The translations under genes were made by a program, and so were the position numbers. Positions 5,391 through 5,672 of a stretch of DNA of 5,672 nt are shown piece by piece. Source of the stretch: Methylotenera sp. (lineage in GTDB: Bacteria; Pseudomonadota; Gammaproteobacteria; Burkholderiales; Methylophilaceae). Each line of letters begins with the position of its first letter. Position 1 is the first letter of the stretch. The notes beneath the pieces were generated by a model. The model saw only the letters and a program-made list of their open reading frames with translations, did not search any database and had not been told where the DNA came from. The DNA lies in the NCBI GenBank assembly GCA_027487055.1, contig JAIYEJ010000261.1:1-5672 (forward strand). Reading direction: 5' to 3'.

Positions 5391-5672
5391 ATGCCAGTAA
5401 AATTATCCGCGCCACTAGCCGAGTCTCTATTGCCAGTTAAAGGTGTGCAATTAGGCTATGCAGAAGCCTATATTCGTAAACCCAACCGTAAAGATGTCTT
5501 AGTAATAACATTGCCATCGCATAGCCGTGTCGCAGGTGTGTTCACGCTAAATCGCTTTTGCGCAGCGCCAGTTATTTTGTGTAAAGATTTTCTCGTGCAA
5601 CAAGCAGGTATTCGCGCATTGTTGATCAATACTGGTTGTGCCAATGCAGGTACTGGTGAAGATGGTTTAAGC
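5391..5672 (+). CDS. argJ: Bifunctional ornithine acetyltransferase / N-acetylglutamate synthase, 5' part
   Basis: The first 94 codons are present and the gene continues past the end of the window. ArgJ moves the acetyl group from N-acetylornithine to glutamate, recycling it in arginine synthesis, and in many bacteria also makes acetylglutamate from acetyl-CoA. Visible signatures are the N-terminal VKGVQLGYAEAYIRK, the strand VLVITLPSHSRVAGVFTLNRF with CAAPV after it, and LLINTGCANAGTG, the conserved oxyanion-side region of the family. The self-cleavage site (Thr nucleophile) lies further along and is not seen here, so the split into alpha and beta chains cannot be checked. The ATG at 5391 is preceded by a weak AAGTAAG-like ribosome site. 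Codon use matches the rest of the window. Confidence 0.96.
   Translation, partial: MPVKLSAPLAESLLPVKGVQLGYAEAYIRKPNRKDVLVITLPSHSRVAGVFTLNRFCAAPVILCKDFLVQQAGIRALLINTGCANAGTGEDGLS

Overview
The window is about 40% G+C, is densely coded, and looks like ordinary chromosomal housekeeping DNA of a proteobacterium. CysS and ArgJ (with the INTGCANAGTG stretch) have a beta-proteobacterial look. Together with the low G+C and the gene order, this suggests a methylotrophic Methylophilaceae-type organism such as Methylotenera; that placement is inference from memory. I see no transposase, phage gene, CRISPR array, tRNA or rRNA.

Left half (1-3199), minus strand, read from right to left: a probable four-gene operon for envelope biogenesis and protein folding. 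It begins with a secreted TPR protein (2195-3199) and continues with an exported L,D-transpeptidase (890-2140). A secreted cyclophilin follows (249-890), whose start codon overlaps the transpeptidase stop by one base. The 5' part of a second, cytoplasmic cyclophilin (1-161) runs off the window. The TPR protein and the transpeptidase end in what looks like the same NTF2-like domain, and the two cyclophilins are clear tandem paralogues.

Middle (3200-3337): a divergent promoter region. It holds a consensus TATAAT for cysS placed so close to the ATG that the mRNA is probably leaderless, candidate promoters for the leftward operon, and two small inverted repeats. cysS (3338-4684, plus strand) is complete, with all zinc ligands and signature motifs.

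Right (4685-5390): 706 bases with no intact gene. On the minus strand, 4776-5252 reads in one frame as a five-helix membrane segment broken by two nonsense codons. I read it as a decayed, truncated membrane sensor domain of the sort found at the N-terminus of GGDEF/EAL or kinase proteins. An imperfect hairpin with a T-run lies between it and cysS. From 5391 to the end is the first 94 codons of argJ (plus strand), with its own likely promoter.

No undescribed multi-gene system stands out. The points most worth a second look are the probable leaderless cysS transcript, the shared C-terminal domain in two adjacent envelope genes, the pseudogene remnant, and the charged C-terminal tail on the secreted cyclophilin.
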